Source: an uncultured Mitsuokella sp. | GTDB lineage: Bacteria > Bacillota > Negativicutes > Selenomonadales > Selenomonadaceae | Assembly: GCA_945877355.1 (NCBI GenBank) | Contig: CAMCRT010000016.1 | Coordinates: 1 to 38,586, forward strand | Length of the DNA stretch: 38,586 nt | Reading direction: 5' to 3' | Part shown: one piece after another, positions 1 to 7,296 of the stretch | Layout of the letters: every line of letters begins with the position of its first letter | How positions within the stretch are numbered: position 1 is the stretch's first letter | Made by a program: the position numbers and the translations under genes | Notes under the pieces: model-generated | Told to the model about the DNA's origin: nothing | Databases searched by the model: none | What the model saw: the letters and a program-made list of their open reading frames with translations, nothing else

Positions 1-41
1 CTGAGATATGCAGTTTTCAAGGTTCTATACCGATTTTCGGT
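1..41 (+). other. rRNA-operon-flank-like sequence at window edge
   Basis: Bases 6-26 read on the minus strand give a CTTGAAAACTGCATA-type string. Strings of this kind are typical of the spacers and processing stems that flank 23S rRNA in Firmicutes. A short perfect hairpin follows at 29-41 (five base pairs, three-base loop). No 5S, 16S or 23S gene body is visible. An rRNA operon may therefore end just left of the window, convergent with the glutamine synthetase gene. This rests on sequence resemblance only. Confidence 0.3.
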
Positions 42-60
42 GTGGGAAGTTTGAGCTCTT

Positions 61-94
61 AATAAAATGGACTGCCCTCTCCTGAGGACAGTCC
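61..94 (-). terminator. Terminator of the glutamine synthetase gene
   Basis: An inverted repeat at 69-94 (GGACTG.CCTC paired with GAGG.CAGTCC, one G-U wobble, four-base loop) lies about 24 bases past the glutamine synthetase stop. On the minus strand it is followed by ATTTTATT. Stem plus T-rich tail fits an intrinsic terminator reading leftward. Confidence 0.75.
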
Positions 95-117
95 GATAAC
101 ATTTTACAGCCAGATAA

Positions 118-2004
118 TCAAATCATATTTTTGACATAGGAATCATAGAGCGACTTCAGTTCCTCAATCTTATCGTACATTTCAATCTGGAGACCGGAAG
201 CCGTGGCATAGTCGCCTTCATTCAATGCGTTGATGAGGAGCGTAAAGAGCGACTTTTCATCAATGCTGTCTTTTGCGAGATAGCTGCGGATGCCGTTAAT
301 CTTGTTCCAGTTGTAGGAATCGAGATCCGTTACGAAGTCTGCCTTGATTTCCTTTGCTGCGCGAACGATATCGCGGTTTTCTGGAATAATACGGGAAATC
401 AGCTCCGTCTTCCAGCGGAGAAGCGCCCCAGCGCGGAAGGCATTGATGATCTGATCGCGCAATGCGCCGCCAGCTGTGACAACGGCCTTTTTCTCAGGAT
501 AGTTGTCGAAATTCTGCATATTCTCCCAGACGGTAGCTGGTGGTGCACCGAAAAGGCGATTGCGCTCCTCTTCCGTATAATCCTCGAACACATCATCCTC
601 GCTGCGATACGCACGATCCTTCTCCAGGTAGAAGCCTTCCTCCCCTGCATCCTTGGATAGCTCAGCAAGGCATTCTGCTGTCGTATGGGTGATGGTTGCC
701 CGCACACCATCAAGGCATGAAGAATAAATAGCTGCAAGGACGAGATACGTATTGGTATACGGGTTGCAGGCACGAAGCTCAAAACGAGTAGCATAAGGCG
801 TGCTGAGATCACGAATCAAGCCAGCAAGAATGGTACGGTTACGCGATGGGATTTCCGGTGTCTTACCAAGAGAAGTGACAATACACACAGGTGCCTCAAA
901 TCCAGGCTTCAGGCGATTCAGAGAATCATTCGTTGCCGAAACGAACGGATTGACCACTTCATAGTTTTTCAAGAGGCCCATCAATGCGCCGTAGCCCACA
1001 GCACTCATGAAGTCTTTCTTCTGATCATCTGCCGTAAAGAGGTTGTGAAGCTTGCCATCCTTCGTGATGGCAGCCATACCGATGTGCGTATGCTCGCCGT
1101 TACCGGCAAGTCCAATCATGGGCTTTGCCTTAAAGTTGACCTCAAGACCGATGGAACGGAATACTTCGCGCACGATGGTGCGGACGAAAAGCTCATTGTC
1201 CGCAGCCTGCAGGGCATCAGCAAACCGCCAGTCAATTTCGAGCTGCTCGCAAACATGCGTCATCTGGCCACTCTCATTGATCTGTGCCTTGAGACCACCG
1301 ACTTCCTTATGCCCCATCTCCACTTTGAAGCCATACTTGTCAAGGACAAGGAGGCACTGTTCCATAGCCGTACGGACAGCACCATGGGTACGCTCCCAAT
1401 ACTGCTCCTGCATGACCTGGGAAGCAGACATCTCTTCAATGGCAGCCTCTTCCAACGGAGTCTTGACCCAGAATTCCAATTCCGTTGCAGACGTAAACTG
1501 GATGTCAGTCACATCGTTACCATCGATGCTTTCAAGGCCGGAGACCTTCGGATTCTTTTTAAAGAGCTGAAGCAACTCTTCCTTGACGTATGCGAGTGTA
1601 TCTGCAAGGACTGCACGGGAGTCTACACGCTGCCCCTCATGTACAAGGAAAGAAGGAATACGAAGGGTTCCAACAGGCTTTCCTGTCTCTTCATCATAAT
1701 GCTCCATATTGTAGTCAACAAACCAATTGACTGTGGGATCAATCGGCATATCCACCTTTGCATTATTGAGCGTCGCAATGCCCGTAAGCACAACGGAAGA
1801 TCCATCTGTCTGGACGGCTGTGCCAGCATAGAAATCATCAATATCCTTGATAAAAAGGCCCACCGGAATTTTTTCATCCGTATCATTGCCGGCCATGTCA
1901 ATGCCAACAAGTGACACAAACTTGATTTCCGGATGTGCCTTGACGAGCTCAAGGACCTTGTCCTTCCCAGTGTTTGCAGGAATTACATAAAGAAGATCTT
2001 CCAT
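118..2004 (-). CDS. glnA: Glutamine synthetase (large ~630-residue form)
   Basis: Cytosolic enzyme of ammonia assimilation that makes glutamine from glutamate, ammonia and ATP. The 628-residue product carries glutamine synthetase catalytic signatures: a TELEFW strand at 174-179, an EMGHKEVGG metal/substrate segment at 229-237, the GNGEHTHIG loop at 301-309, and a later RFELRACNP motif. It is longer than classical type I enzymes (~450 residues) and shorter than type III (~700). An alpha-helical C-terminal extension of roughly 120 residues follows the catalytic core, as in a clostridial/Negativicutes subgroup. The ATG is preceded by GAGGT at a normal distance. The gene is monocistronic, between its own promoter and leader (2005-2142) and a terminator at 61-94. 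The family call is strong; the gene symbol is by function. Confidence 0.92.
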   Translation of the reverse strand: MEDLLYVIPANTGKDKVLELVKAHPEIKFVSLVGIDMAGNDTDEKIPVGLFIKDIDDFYAGTAVQTDGSSVVLTGIATLNNAKVDMPIDPTVNWFVDYNMEHYDEETGKPVGTLRIPSFLVHEGQRVDSRAVLADTLAYVKEELLQLFKKNPKVSGLESIDGNDVTDIQFTSATELEFWVKTPLEEAAIEEMSASQVMQEQYWERTHGAVRTAMEQCLLVLDKYGFKVEMGHKEVGGLKAQINESGQMTHVCEQLEIDWRFADALQAADNELFVRTIVREVFRSIGLEVNFKAKPMIGLAGNGEHTHIGMAAITKDGKLHNLFTADDQKKDFMSAVGYGALMGLLKNYEVVNPFVSATNDSLNRLKPGFEAPVCIVTSLGKTPEIPSRNRTILAGLIRDLSTPYATRFELRACNPYTNTYLVLAAIYSSCLDGVRATITHTTAECLAELSKDAGEEGFYLEKDRAYRSEDDVFEDYTEEERNRLFGAPPATVWENMQNFDNYPEKKAVVTAGGALRDQIINAFRAGALLRWKTELISRIIPENRDIVRAAKEIKADFVTDLDSYNWNKINGIRSYLAKDSIDEKSLFTLLINALNEGDYATASGLQIEMYDKIEELKSLYDSYVKNMI

Positions 2005-2040
2005 AGTGTTTACCTCTTTTCAAAGTGGATGGATTACATG

Positions 2041-2088
2041 AAAAAGGCCACACAAATCCCGTCTATCCAGAAAATGTGTGGCTCCTTT
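2041..2088 (-). promoter_or_regulatory. Terminator-like hairpin in the glutamine synthetase leader
   Basis: An eight-base perfect inverted repeat (GCCACACA at 2047-2054, TGTGTGGC at 2075-2082) encloses a 20-base loop. The stem can extend through AAAGG/CCTTT with one bulge. On the minus strand five T residues (2041-2045) follow at once, as in an intrinsic terminator. It lies between a strong promoter (2114-2142) and the glutamine synthetase start (2004), so that transcript must read through it. It could instead be the distal terminator of the mnmA operon, but no second strong promoter is visible in the ~37 bases left before the gene. Confidence 0.6.
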
Positions 2089-2113
2089 GCCATGTGTCAT
2101 TCAATCTATGGGT

Positions 2114-2142
2114 ATCATATCAAAAATTTGCTGCTTTGTAAA
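2114..2142 (-). promoter_or_regulatory. Promoter of the glutamine synthetase gene
   Basis: Read on the minus strand: -35 TTTACA (2137-2142), 17-base spacer, -10 TATGAT (2114-2119). The start of transcription is expected near 2107, leaving a leader of about 100 bases. Spacing is ideal for the housekeeping sigma factor. Confidence 0.75.
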
Positions 2143-2161
2143 GAGAAATTTTGCGTGTAAA

Positions 2162-2175
2162 ATACAATTGTGTAT
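2162..2175. repeat. Small inverted repeat upstream of the glutamine synthetase promoter
   Basis: ATACA - four-base loop - TGTAT lies about 20 bases upstream of the -35 element and just past the end of the DUF3783 gene (2193). It could be an operator or a weak hairpin ending the upstream operon. It does not match the GlnR/TnrA box (TGTNA-N7-TNACA). Confidence 0.3.
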
Positions 2176-2192
2176 CCCTGCGCTCATTCTTA

Positions 2193-2579
2193 TCATTTCG
2201 TTAATAATCCATGCTCTTTTTCCATGGTCTGGCAGAGTCGTTTCAGTGTCCATAGGATATTAAAAGGTGTTACAACAGATTTAAACCGGACGGGAGGGAC
2301 CCCCGCCTCCTTTAATTCCTGGAGGACATGCTCCAATCGCTTGTTTCGTATATTTTGGAAAATCATCACCTCGTACGGGAAAGAGAAGGATTCCTCCTCT
2401 CCTGCTTTTGTAGCCTTAAAACCAGGGGCTTCCAATAGATAACCAATTTTTTGTGTCCAATCTTCCGATCGAAGTACCTTTGTTTTGATCCCTAAGCGAT
2501 GAAGCGTTTTCTGTGCTAAAGAAAGTGCTTCCCCCTCTTGGAATTGATAGAATAGTACCTGTTCTACTTGTTTTTTCAT
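2193..2579 (-). CDS. DUF3783-domain protein of unknown function
   Basis: A 128-residue protein of DUF3783 type. The C-terminal half has the family pattern: a hydrophobic strand (EVMIFQNI), a helix (LEHVLQELKEAGVP), then an FKSVVTPFNILW segment and a final basic helix. The N-terminal half resembles a small alpha/beta module. There is no signal peptide or membrane span. The ATG at 2579 is chosen over an upstream TTG at 2597 because GAGGA sits at a suitable distance. The start is 14 bases past the NYN gene stop, so the two are co-transcribed with mnmA upstream. Function is unknown; context suggests RNA metabolism, but this is inference. Confidence 0.7.
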   Translation of the reverse strand: MKKQVEQVLFYQFQEGEALSLAQKTLHRLGIKTKVLRSEDWTQKIGYLLEAPGFKATKAGEEESFSFPYEVMIFQNIRNKRLEHVLQELKEAGVPPVRFKSVVTPFNILWTLKRLCQTMEKEHGLLTK

Positions 2580-2593
2580 GATATAGTTCCTCT

Positions 2594-3481
2594 TCAATGA
2601 AGTGCATCTGCTGATAAGCCGCGCATAAGTATATAGGTAATCAGTTCATTAAAAGGAACTCCCTCTTGCTCCATACGTTTTTCCAGGAGCTCATAGAGTG
2701 TTCGTGGCAAATTGATCGTTATCTGAGGACTATGCTTTTCTTTTTTTATCTCGCGCATATCCTTCGAGTCATTTTTATTGATTGCTGATGAAATATCTTT
2801 TACCATCTTTTGTTTTTTCGACGTATTATTTTTCTTTGATGCTGCATTACTCTCGCTAGATTCTGTCGCTTTTTCTGCTTTTGACTTTCCGTTCTTGGAT
2901 AGGGAAGTCTTGGCCTTTGCAGTAGACACCTCTTGAATTTCTGTTGCGGCTTCCTGTTCTGTTTTCTTCTTCGGTGCTTTTTTTTGTTTTACAGTCTCAG
3001 ATTCTTTTTTTCCCTTTTTATTTGCCATATCTTCGCTTTCCTCTGGCGGATAGACTAAAAACTCATCATAAGCATCTCGCAAGGTTTGACTTGCTTGTTT
3101 CGTGCCAATACCAATGATATAAGATTTTTCCTTGGTATTCAAAAGCTCCGCTATTTTTACAAAATCCGAATCCGTCGTAATGATAAAATAATGGCGAACG
3201 CCCTCCTGATATAGGATCTTGGCAGAATCATATAGAGCAGAATCCAAGGAATTTTTGCCAAAGAACGTGCGGCTGATTTGGCGGAACGTAAATCCTGGCC
3301 GACGGAGCAGCTTTTCCCATCGCTTCTGCTCTGGTCTCGAATCCCAATCAGAAACAACAATGGTGCGACAGGGTTGATACCGTCGTGCCTTTCCCAGAGT
3401 ATAGTTAAGCATTTCAAATGGTGCATTTTCTATATCGTAGAGAATAGCAATTGTTTTATAATTCGAATCTTTCTCGGCCAT
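2594..3481 (-). CDS. NYN (LabA/DUF88-like) nuclease domain fused to a ribbon-helix-helix-like tail
   Basis: A 295-residue cytosolic protein in three parts. Residues 9-144 form a NYN/PIN-like RNase fold with the expected acidic residues: D16 in LYDIEN, D80 and D85, and D104/D106 in TTDSDF. Residues 150-250 are a lysine/serine/glutamate-rich low-complexity linker. Residues 252-290 read as a ribbon-helix-helix: strand ITINLPR, helix TLYELLEKRMEQ, turn, helix NELITYILMRGL. NYN domains with intact acidic residues are usually metal-dependent ribonucleases; RHH modules bind DNA or mediate dimerisation. It starts four bases after the mnmA stop and precedes the DUF3783 gene. Nuclease activity is inferred from retained residues; the target is unknown. 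Confidence 0.8.
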   Translation of the reverse strand: MAEKDSNYKTIAILYDIENAPFEMLNYTLGKARRYQPCRTIVVSDWDSRPEQKRWEKLLRRPGFTFRQISRTFFGKNSLDSALYDSAKILYQEGVRHYFIITTDSDFVKIAELLNTKEKSYIIGIGTKQASQTLRDAYDEFLVYPPEESEDMANKKGKKESETVKQKKAPKKKTEQEAATEIQEVSTAKAKTSLSKNGKSKAEKATESSESNAASKKNNTSKKQKMVKDISSAINKNDSKDMREIKKEKHSPQITINLPRTLYELLEKRMEQEGVPFNELITYILMRGLSADALH

Positions 3482-3485
3482 AGAT

Positions 3486-4580
3486 TCATCCCTTTTCCTT
3501 TTGTTTGACAGAACGGATCACTCCGCCCCCGATGACAATATCTCTATCATATAATACAACGGACTGTCCTGGCGTAATAGCACGCTGAGGCTCTGCAAAA
3601 ACAACTCGAACGGCATCCTGTTCCATTGGATAAATCCTTGCAAGGGCTTCCCGTTTGCCATATCGAATCTTGGTGGAAGCTTCTATGGGACTATCCAAAG
3701 AATCAAACAATATCCAGTTCATGTTATCTGCATAAAGCTCAGAAGAATAGCATTCTGCGGATTCCCCCACAATTACCGTATTCTTCTCCTTATCAAGTTG
3801 AATAACATAAAGTGGAGCCTCGTAGGCAATCCCAAGCCCTTTTCGTTGCCCGATGGTGTAAAATGGTAATCCTTCGTGGTGGCCGACTATAGTTCCATCT
3901 GCTAAGCAAATATTTCCCGGTCGCAATGCATCAGGAACTTGTTTTTTTAAATACGCCTTGTAATCGTCGTTCGGGATAAAACATATTTCCTGACTATCCG
4001 GCTTCTGGGCAACAGGCAGGGAATACTGTCTTGCTAGCTCTCTTGTGATATTTTTTTTATATGCACCTAAGGGCAAAAGAAAATGTGCAAGGGTATCTTG
4101 ATTTAGATGATATAGTGCATAGGACTGATCCTTGTTGCTATCGCAGCCTTTTTTTAATACATATCTCATTCCAGCTTTTTCAATCCGAGCATAGTGGCCT
4201 GTTGCAAGATAAGATGCCCCAAGAGACTTCGCTTTCTGCATAAGAGCCTCGAATTTGACATAATGATTGCAGGCAATGCAAGGATTTGGTGTTTCACAAT
4301 TCAAATAGCTATCAAGAAAATACCGAATAACCTTTTCTTGAAAAATATCCTGAAAATCCACTACGTAGTGGCGTATTCCTAAAATCTCTGCCACATGGCG
4401 TGCGTCATCCACGCTTTTCAAACTGCAGCAGCCTCTATCATCCGTTGAAAAATCTCTGTTTTCAGCAGATAGGCGCATGGTGATGCCGATGACCTCGTAG
4501 CCTTGCTCCTTCAGTAGTGCTGCTGCTACGGAGCTATCCACTCCCCCACTCATTGCAACGACAACTCGTTCTTTTGCCAT
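3486..4580 (-). CDS. mnmA: tRNA 2-thiouridine(34) synthase MnmA
   Basis: Adds sulfur to U34 of the tRNAs for Lys, Glu and Gln, using ATP for adenylation and a cysteine persulfide donor. In the 364-residue product the PP-loop SGGVDS is at 11-16, the first catalytic cysteine at C101 in NPCIACN, an ATGHYARIE motif near 127, KDQSYAL at 150, and the second catalytic cysteine at C200 in QEICFIPND. All key residues are present and the length is normal. The longest frame starts 33 bases upstream, but the ATG at 4580 has GAGGAAA at a proper distance and begins with the family-typical MAKERVVVAMSGG. First gene of the operon with the NYN and DUF3783 genes. Confidence 0.95.
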   Translation of the reverse strand: MAKERVVVAMSGGVDSSVAAALLKEQGYEVIGITMRLSAENRDFSTDDRGCCSLKSVDDARHVAEILGIRHYVVDFQDIFQEKVIRYFLDSYLNCETPNPCIACNHYVKFEALMQKAKSLGASYLATGHYARIEKAGMRYVLKKGCDSNKDQSYALYHLNQDTLAHFLLPLGAYKKNITRELARQYSLPVAQKPDSQEICFIPNDDYKAYLKKQVPDALRPGNICLADGTIVGHHEGLPFYTIGQRKGLGIAYEAPLYVIQLDKEKNTVIVGESAECYSSELYADNMNWILFDSLDSPIEASTKIRYGKREALARIYPMEQDAVRVVFAEPQRAITPGQSVVLYDRDIVIGGGVIRSVKQKEKG

Positions 4581-4614
4581 GAATTTTCCTCGATTCAAAC
4601 GATGCTTTTCCACG

Positions 4615-4644
4615 AGTATATCATAAATATAAGGAAAGCTACAA
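4615..4644 (-). promoter_or_regulatory. Promoter of the mnmA operon
   Basis: Minus strand: -35 TTGTAG (4639-4644), 18-base spacer, -10 TATACT (4615-4620), about 35 bases before the mnmA ATG. It is divergent from the tmcAL promoter. Confidence 0.6.
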
Positions 4645-4653
4645 TAGAAGATG

Positions 4654-4682
4654 TAGACGAATTCCTGGCAAGCTGATAAAAT
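4654..4682 (+). promoter_or_regulatory. Possible promoter of tmcAL
   Basis: Plus strand: -35-like TAGACG (4654-4659), 17-base spacer, -10-like TAAAAT (4677-4682), followed by a strong AGAGAGGAGG ribosome site and the ATG at 4709. The -35 matches the consensus at only four of six positions. Confidence 0.45.
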
Positions 4683-4708
4683 ATCGAAAAAGAGAGAGGA
4701 GGATCTCT

Positions 4709-5944
4709 ATGACTCCCGTTGGAATTGTAGCGGAATACAATCCCTTTCACAACGGTCACGCCTATCAAATCAAATGTATCCGAGAGAGAATTCCTGATGC
4801 TGCTATTGTCATTTGTATGAGCGGCAGCTTTACGCAACGAGGAGAGGTTGCACTATTAGACAAATGGACTCGAGCAAAAATGGCCATACAAGGCGGTGCT
4901 GATCTTGTTCTAGAGCTTCCCTTTGTCTTTGCATGTCGAAGTGCACAGGATTTTGCCTCAGGTGCAATCCGCCTCTTAAATGCGTTCCAGATAGAGGTCA
5001 TAGCCTTTGGGGCAGAAAGTGATGAGCTTGGTTATTTGCAGCAAATAGCTCGAGAAACGAAATCTCCTCTTTTCCAGAAAATGCTACATAGATATATCCA
5101 GGAAGGATGCTCCTATGCAGTGGCGTTTGAAAAGACCTGCCATGCGCAAAATCTCAATGTGTCAGATGATATGCTCAAAAAGCCCAACAATATACTGGCA
5201 TTGGAGTATCTACGGGCTATTCTGCAGCTCGAAAATCATACGAAGCTACAGCCGCTTTTGATACAACGTCATGGATCCGATTACCATGACACAGCGCTTT
5301 CCCCATTGGCAAGCTCATCTGCCATTCGCAAAGCCCTCACAGCACCTACAATAGATTGGGGGAAAATCTCTAGGTCGCTTTCTCCAAAGAATTTTTCCCT
5401 CTTGAAAATGTTCCCAGAGAAAGAAATAGCCAAGACAGAGAGGCTATTCCAATCCTTTCTTTTACGACTCTATACCAGCAGGAATTTCCCTTCCTATTAT
5501 GGGTATCGTGAGGGGATTGAAAATCGGTTGTACCGTACCGCAAGGGCCGTACATTCTCGAGAAGAATTCCTGCAGGAAGCCACGACGAAGCGATATAGTA
5601 AGAGCCGAATCAGCCGCCTGATGGCTTATGCATTACTCGAGATACATGAGGACTTTATCCAGCAGGCAGATGTCATCGGACCGCAATACATTCGCCCGCT
5701 AGCTATGAACCAAAAAGGAACAGAATTGCTTCGTAAGTACAAAAAAAATATAAAGCTGCCAGTTATTACAAAGCTATCACGATATCGAAACTACATCAGG
5801 TCTGAAATGAAAGAAAGTACAAAACCTACGATAGGACATCAGATGCTTTCCTATGATATCCTGGCAACTCATATTCGAAGCCTGGCAACAGAAATGCTGA
5901 ATCTACCAGATGATTACATGCATTCCCCTGTTATCCTTCTATGA
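4709..5944 (+). CDS. tmcAL: tRNA(Met) cytidine acetate ligase TmcAL
   Basis: An ATP-dependent ligase that uses acetate to form N4-acetylcytidine at the wobble base of elongator tRNA-Met in Gram-positive-type bacteria. The 411-residue protein opens with the nucleotidyltransferase signature GIVAEYNPFHNGH (HNGH at 14-17), followed by CMSGSFTQRGE, ALLDKWTRAKMA and, near residue 205, SSSAIRKAL. Length is typical. The ATG follows AGAGAGGAGG. This is the first of two plus-strand genes in an otherwise minus-strand window. It is divergent from mnmA, another tRNA wobble-base enzyme, so two U34/C34 modification genes share an intergenic region. Confidence 0.92.
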   Translation: MTPVGIVAEYNPFHNGHAYQIKCIRERIPDAAIVICMSGSFTQRGEVALLDKWTRAKMAIQGGADLVLELPFVFACRSAQDFASGAIRLLNAFQIEVIAFGAESDELGYLQQIARETKSPLFQKMLHRYIQEGCSYAVAFEKTCHAQNLNVSDDMLKKPNNILALEYLRAILQLENHTKLQPLLIQRHGSDYHDTALSPLASSSAIRKALTAPTIDWGKISRSLSPKNFSLLKMFPEKEIAKTERLFQSFLLRLYTSRNFPSYYGYREGIENRLYRTARAVHSREEFLQEATTKRYSKSRISRLMAYALLEIHEDFIQQADVIGPQYIRPLAMNQKGTELLRKYKKNIKLPVITKLSRYRNYIRSEMKESTKPTIGHQMLSYDILATHIRSLATEMLNLPDDYMHSPVILL

Positions 5945-5991
5945 TATAAGCAAAAATAGGTTCCTGATTACTTGGAAAGGATGATTTTGAC

Positions 5992-7224
5992 ATGCCAACT
6001 GCGTCTCTTCCCCTTTTATCTACTTGCCGTAACCTGCTTGCTTCGCCGGAATTAAAGAATCTTCCAGATGCACTTGAGGGGGACATGATAGCACAATCCA
6101 AATGTTTGGCTGCATGGATTGTGCTTGCGGAGAAGAAAGGGCTCCGGGGCAATCTCCTGCGCCAGGTTCTCCTTTACCGGCTTATCCAGGACAAGAATAT
6201 CGTCAATGATACCATCGAGAGAAACAACGGCAAAATAGGTGACAGTTTGCGGGAAGCTTTCTATCGGGATATGACAATACTTTTCCCATTTCTTTCGGAT
6301 TGTCCGCCAACCGCTTTTTCTGAGACCTTTGTGATGAATTATACCCCAACAGATCACGTTGTTCAAAAAAATATGTACTTGTTGACAGAAGTATTAGGAA
6401 ATGCAACGACGCCAAAGGAGTATGCCGAAGGATTGCTTGCATATTATACCCAATATGGATATGGAGACCTTGCCTCCTCGGAAGCTTTTTATTGGGACAC
6501 CGCACAAAAACGAATTATCGGAATCCCCCATTTTACATCTATGCATCTTGACGATATCATCGGATATGCACATCAGAAGGAGCAGCTCATCGGCAATACG
6601 CAGGCCTTTCTTGCAAATAAGCCGGCTAATAACGTACTCCTTGTGGGTGCCCGCGGCACAGGAAAATCTTCAGCGGTCAAAGCTCTTGCCAGTGAATATG
6701 CAGCACAGGGACTGCGGCTTGTCCAGATCACAAAGCAGCAGATAGCAGAATTTCCTGCTATTTTAGAAGTGCTTCAGGCTTATACGAGCAAGCACTTTAT
6801 TATCTTTCTCGATGATTTGTCCTTTGAACCGACAGATGAAGAATATAAATATTTGAAATCCGTCATAGAAGGCGGGATTTTTCCGCAGCCAGAAAACGTA
6901 CTGATATATGCCACTTCAAATCGTCGCCATATCATTCATGAAGATCCGCGTCTCCATGATAATCAACTTGACGACGTATATCGAACAGACAGCATCAATG
7001 AAACCATCTCTCTTTCGGATCGTTTTGGCTTGATAATCAATTATTATAGCCCAGATCAAAAGGAGTACCTTGCAATAATCGATCACATGCTCAGGAAGGA
7101 AGGCATTACGCTCTCTCCTGAAGAGCTTCGCATTGCTGGCGTACGTTGGGAAATGACCCACAGCGGACGAAACGGACGAACAGCGAAGCAATTCGTACGA
7201 CATTATCTCGGACAGGAAATGTAA
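5992..7224 (+). CDS. DUF815-family AAA ATPase
   Basis: A 410-residue protein of the DUF815 family of AAA-type P-loop ATPases. Residues 1-180 form an uncharacterised helical N-terminal region. The ATPase core has Walker A GARGTGKSS at 219-227, Walker B IIFLDDL at 270-276, and a sensor-1-like YATSNRRH segment near 300-310. It then continues through LSDRFGL (the family DRFG region) to a basic C-terminus with RTAKQF. It starts 47 bases after tmcAL on the same strand and probably shares its transcript. Role unknown; known families of this fold act as remodelling or loader ATPases, but no partner is visible here. Confidence 0.85.
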   Translation: MPTASLPLLSTCRNLLASPELKNLPDALEGDMIAQSKCLAAWIVLAEKKGLRGNLLRQVLLYRLIQDKNIVNDTIERNNGKIGDSLREAFYRDMTILFPFLSDCPPTAFSETFVMNYTPTDHVVQKNMYLLTEVLGNATTPKEYAEGLLAYYTQYGYGDLASSEAFYWDTAQKRIIGIPHFTSMHLDDIIGYAHQKEQLIGNTQAFLANKPANNVLLVGARGTGKSSAVKALASEYAAQGLRLVQITKQQIAEFPAILEVLQAYTSKHFIIFLDDLSFEPTDEEYKYLKSVIEGGIFPQPENVLIYATSNRRHIIHEDPRLHDNQLDDVYRTDSINETISLSDRFGLIINYYSPDQKEYLAIIDHMLRKEGITLSPEELRIAGVRWEMTHSGRNGRTAKQFVRHYLGQEM

Positions 7225-7245
7225 CAGAATAGATATGCCATCATA

Positions 7246-7296
7246 AAGAAAAGGCGAGGGTCACAGCTCTTGTAAGTGCTATCCTCGCCTTTTCTT
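7246..7296. terminator. Bidirectional terminator between convergent genes
   Basis: A 14-base near-perfect inverted repeat (AAGAAAAGGCGAGG at 7246-7259, CCTCGCCTTTTCTT at 7283-7296) encloses a 23-base loop. It is A-rich on one arm and T-rich on the other, so it can terminate in both directions. It lies between the DUF815 gene and the lipid kinase gene and touches the kinase stop codon. Confidence 0.8.

Noticed and set aside
41-117. 5S rRNA gene next to the rRNA-like flank
   Set aside because: The space is too short and is taken up by the glutamine synthetase terminator.
1045-1914. Long plus-strand open frame opposite glutamine synthetase
   Set aside because: It is the antisense shadow of a well-supported gene, has no family motifs and no good ribosome site.
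2750-3030. Tandem repeat or mobile insertion in the NYN gene
   Set aside because: The A/T-rich stretch is explained by a Lys/Ser/Glu-rich protein linker in frame; no exact repeat unit or terminal inverted repeats are seen.
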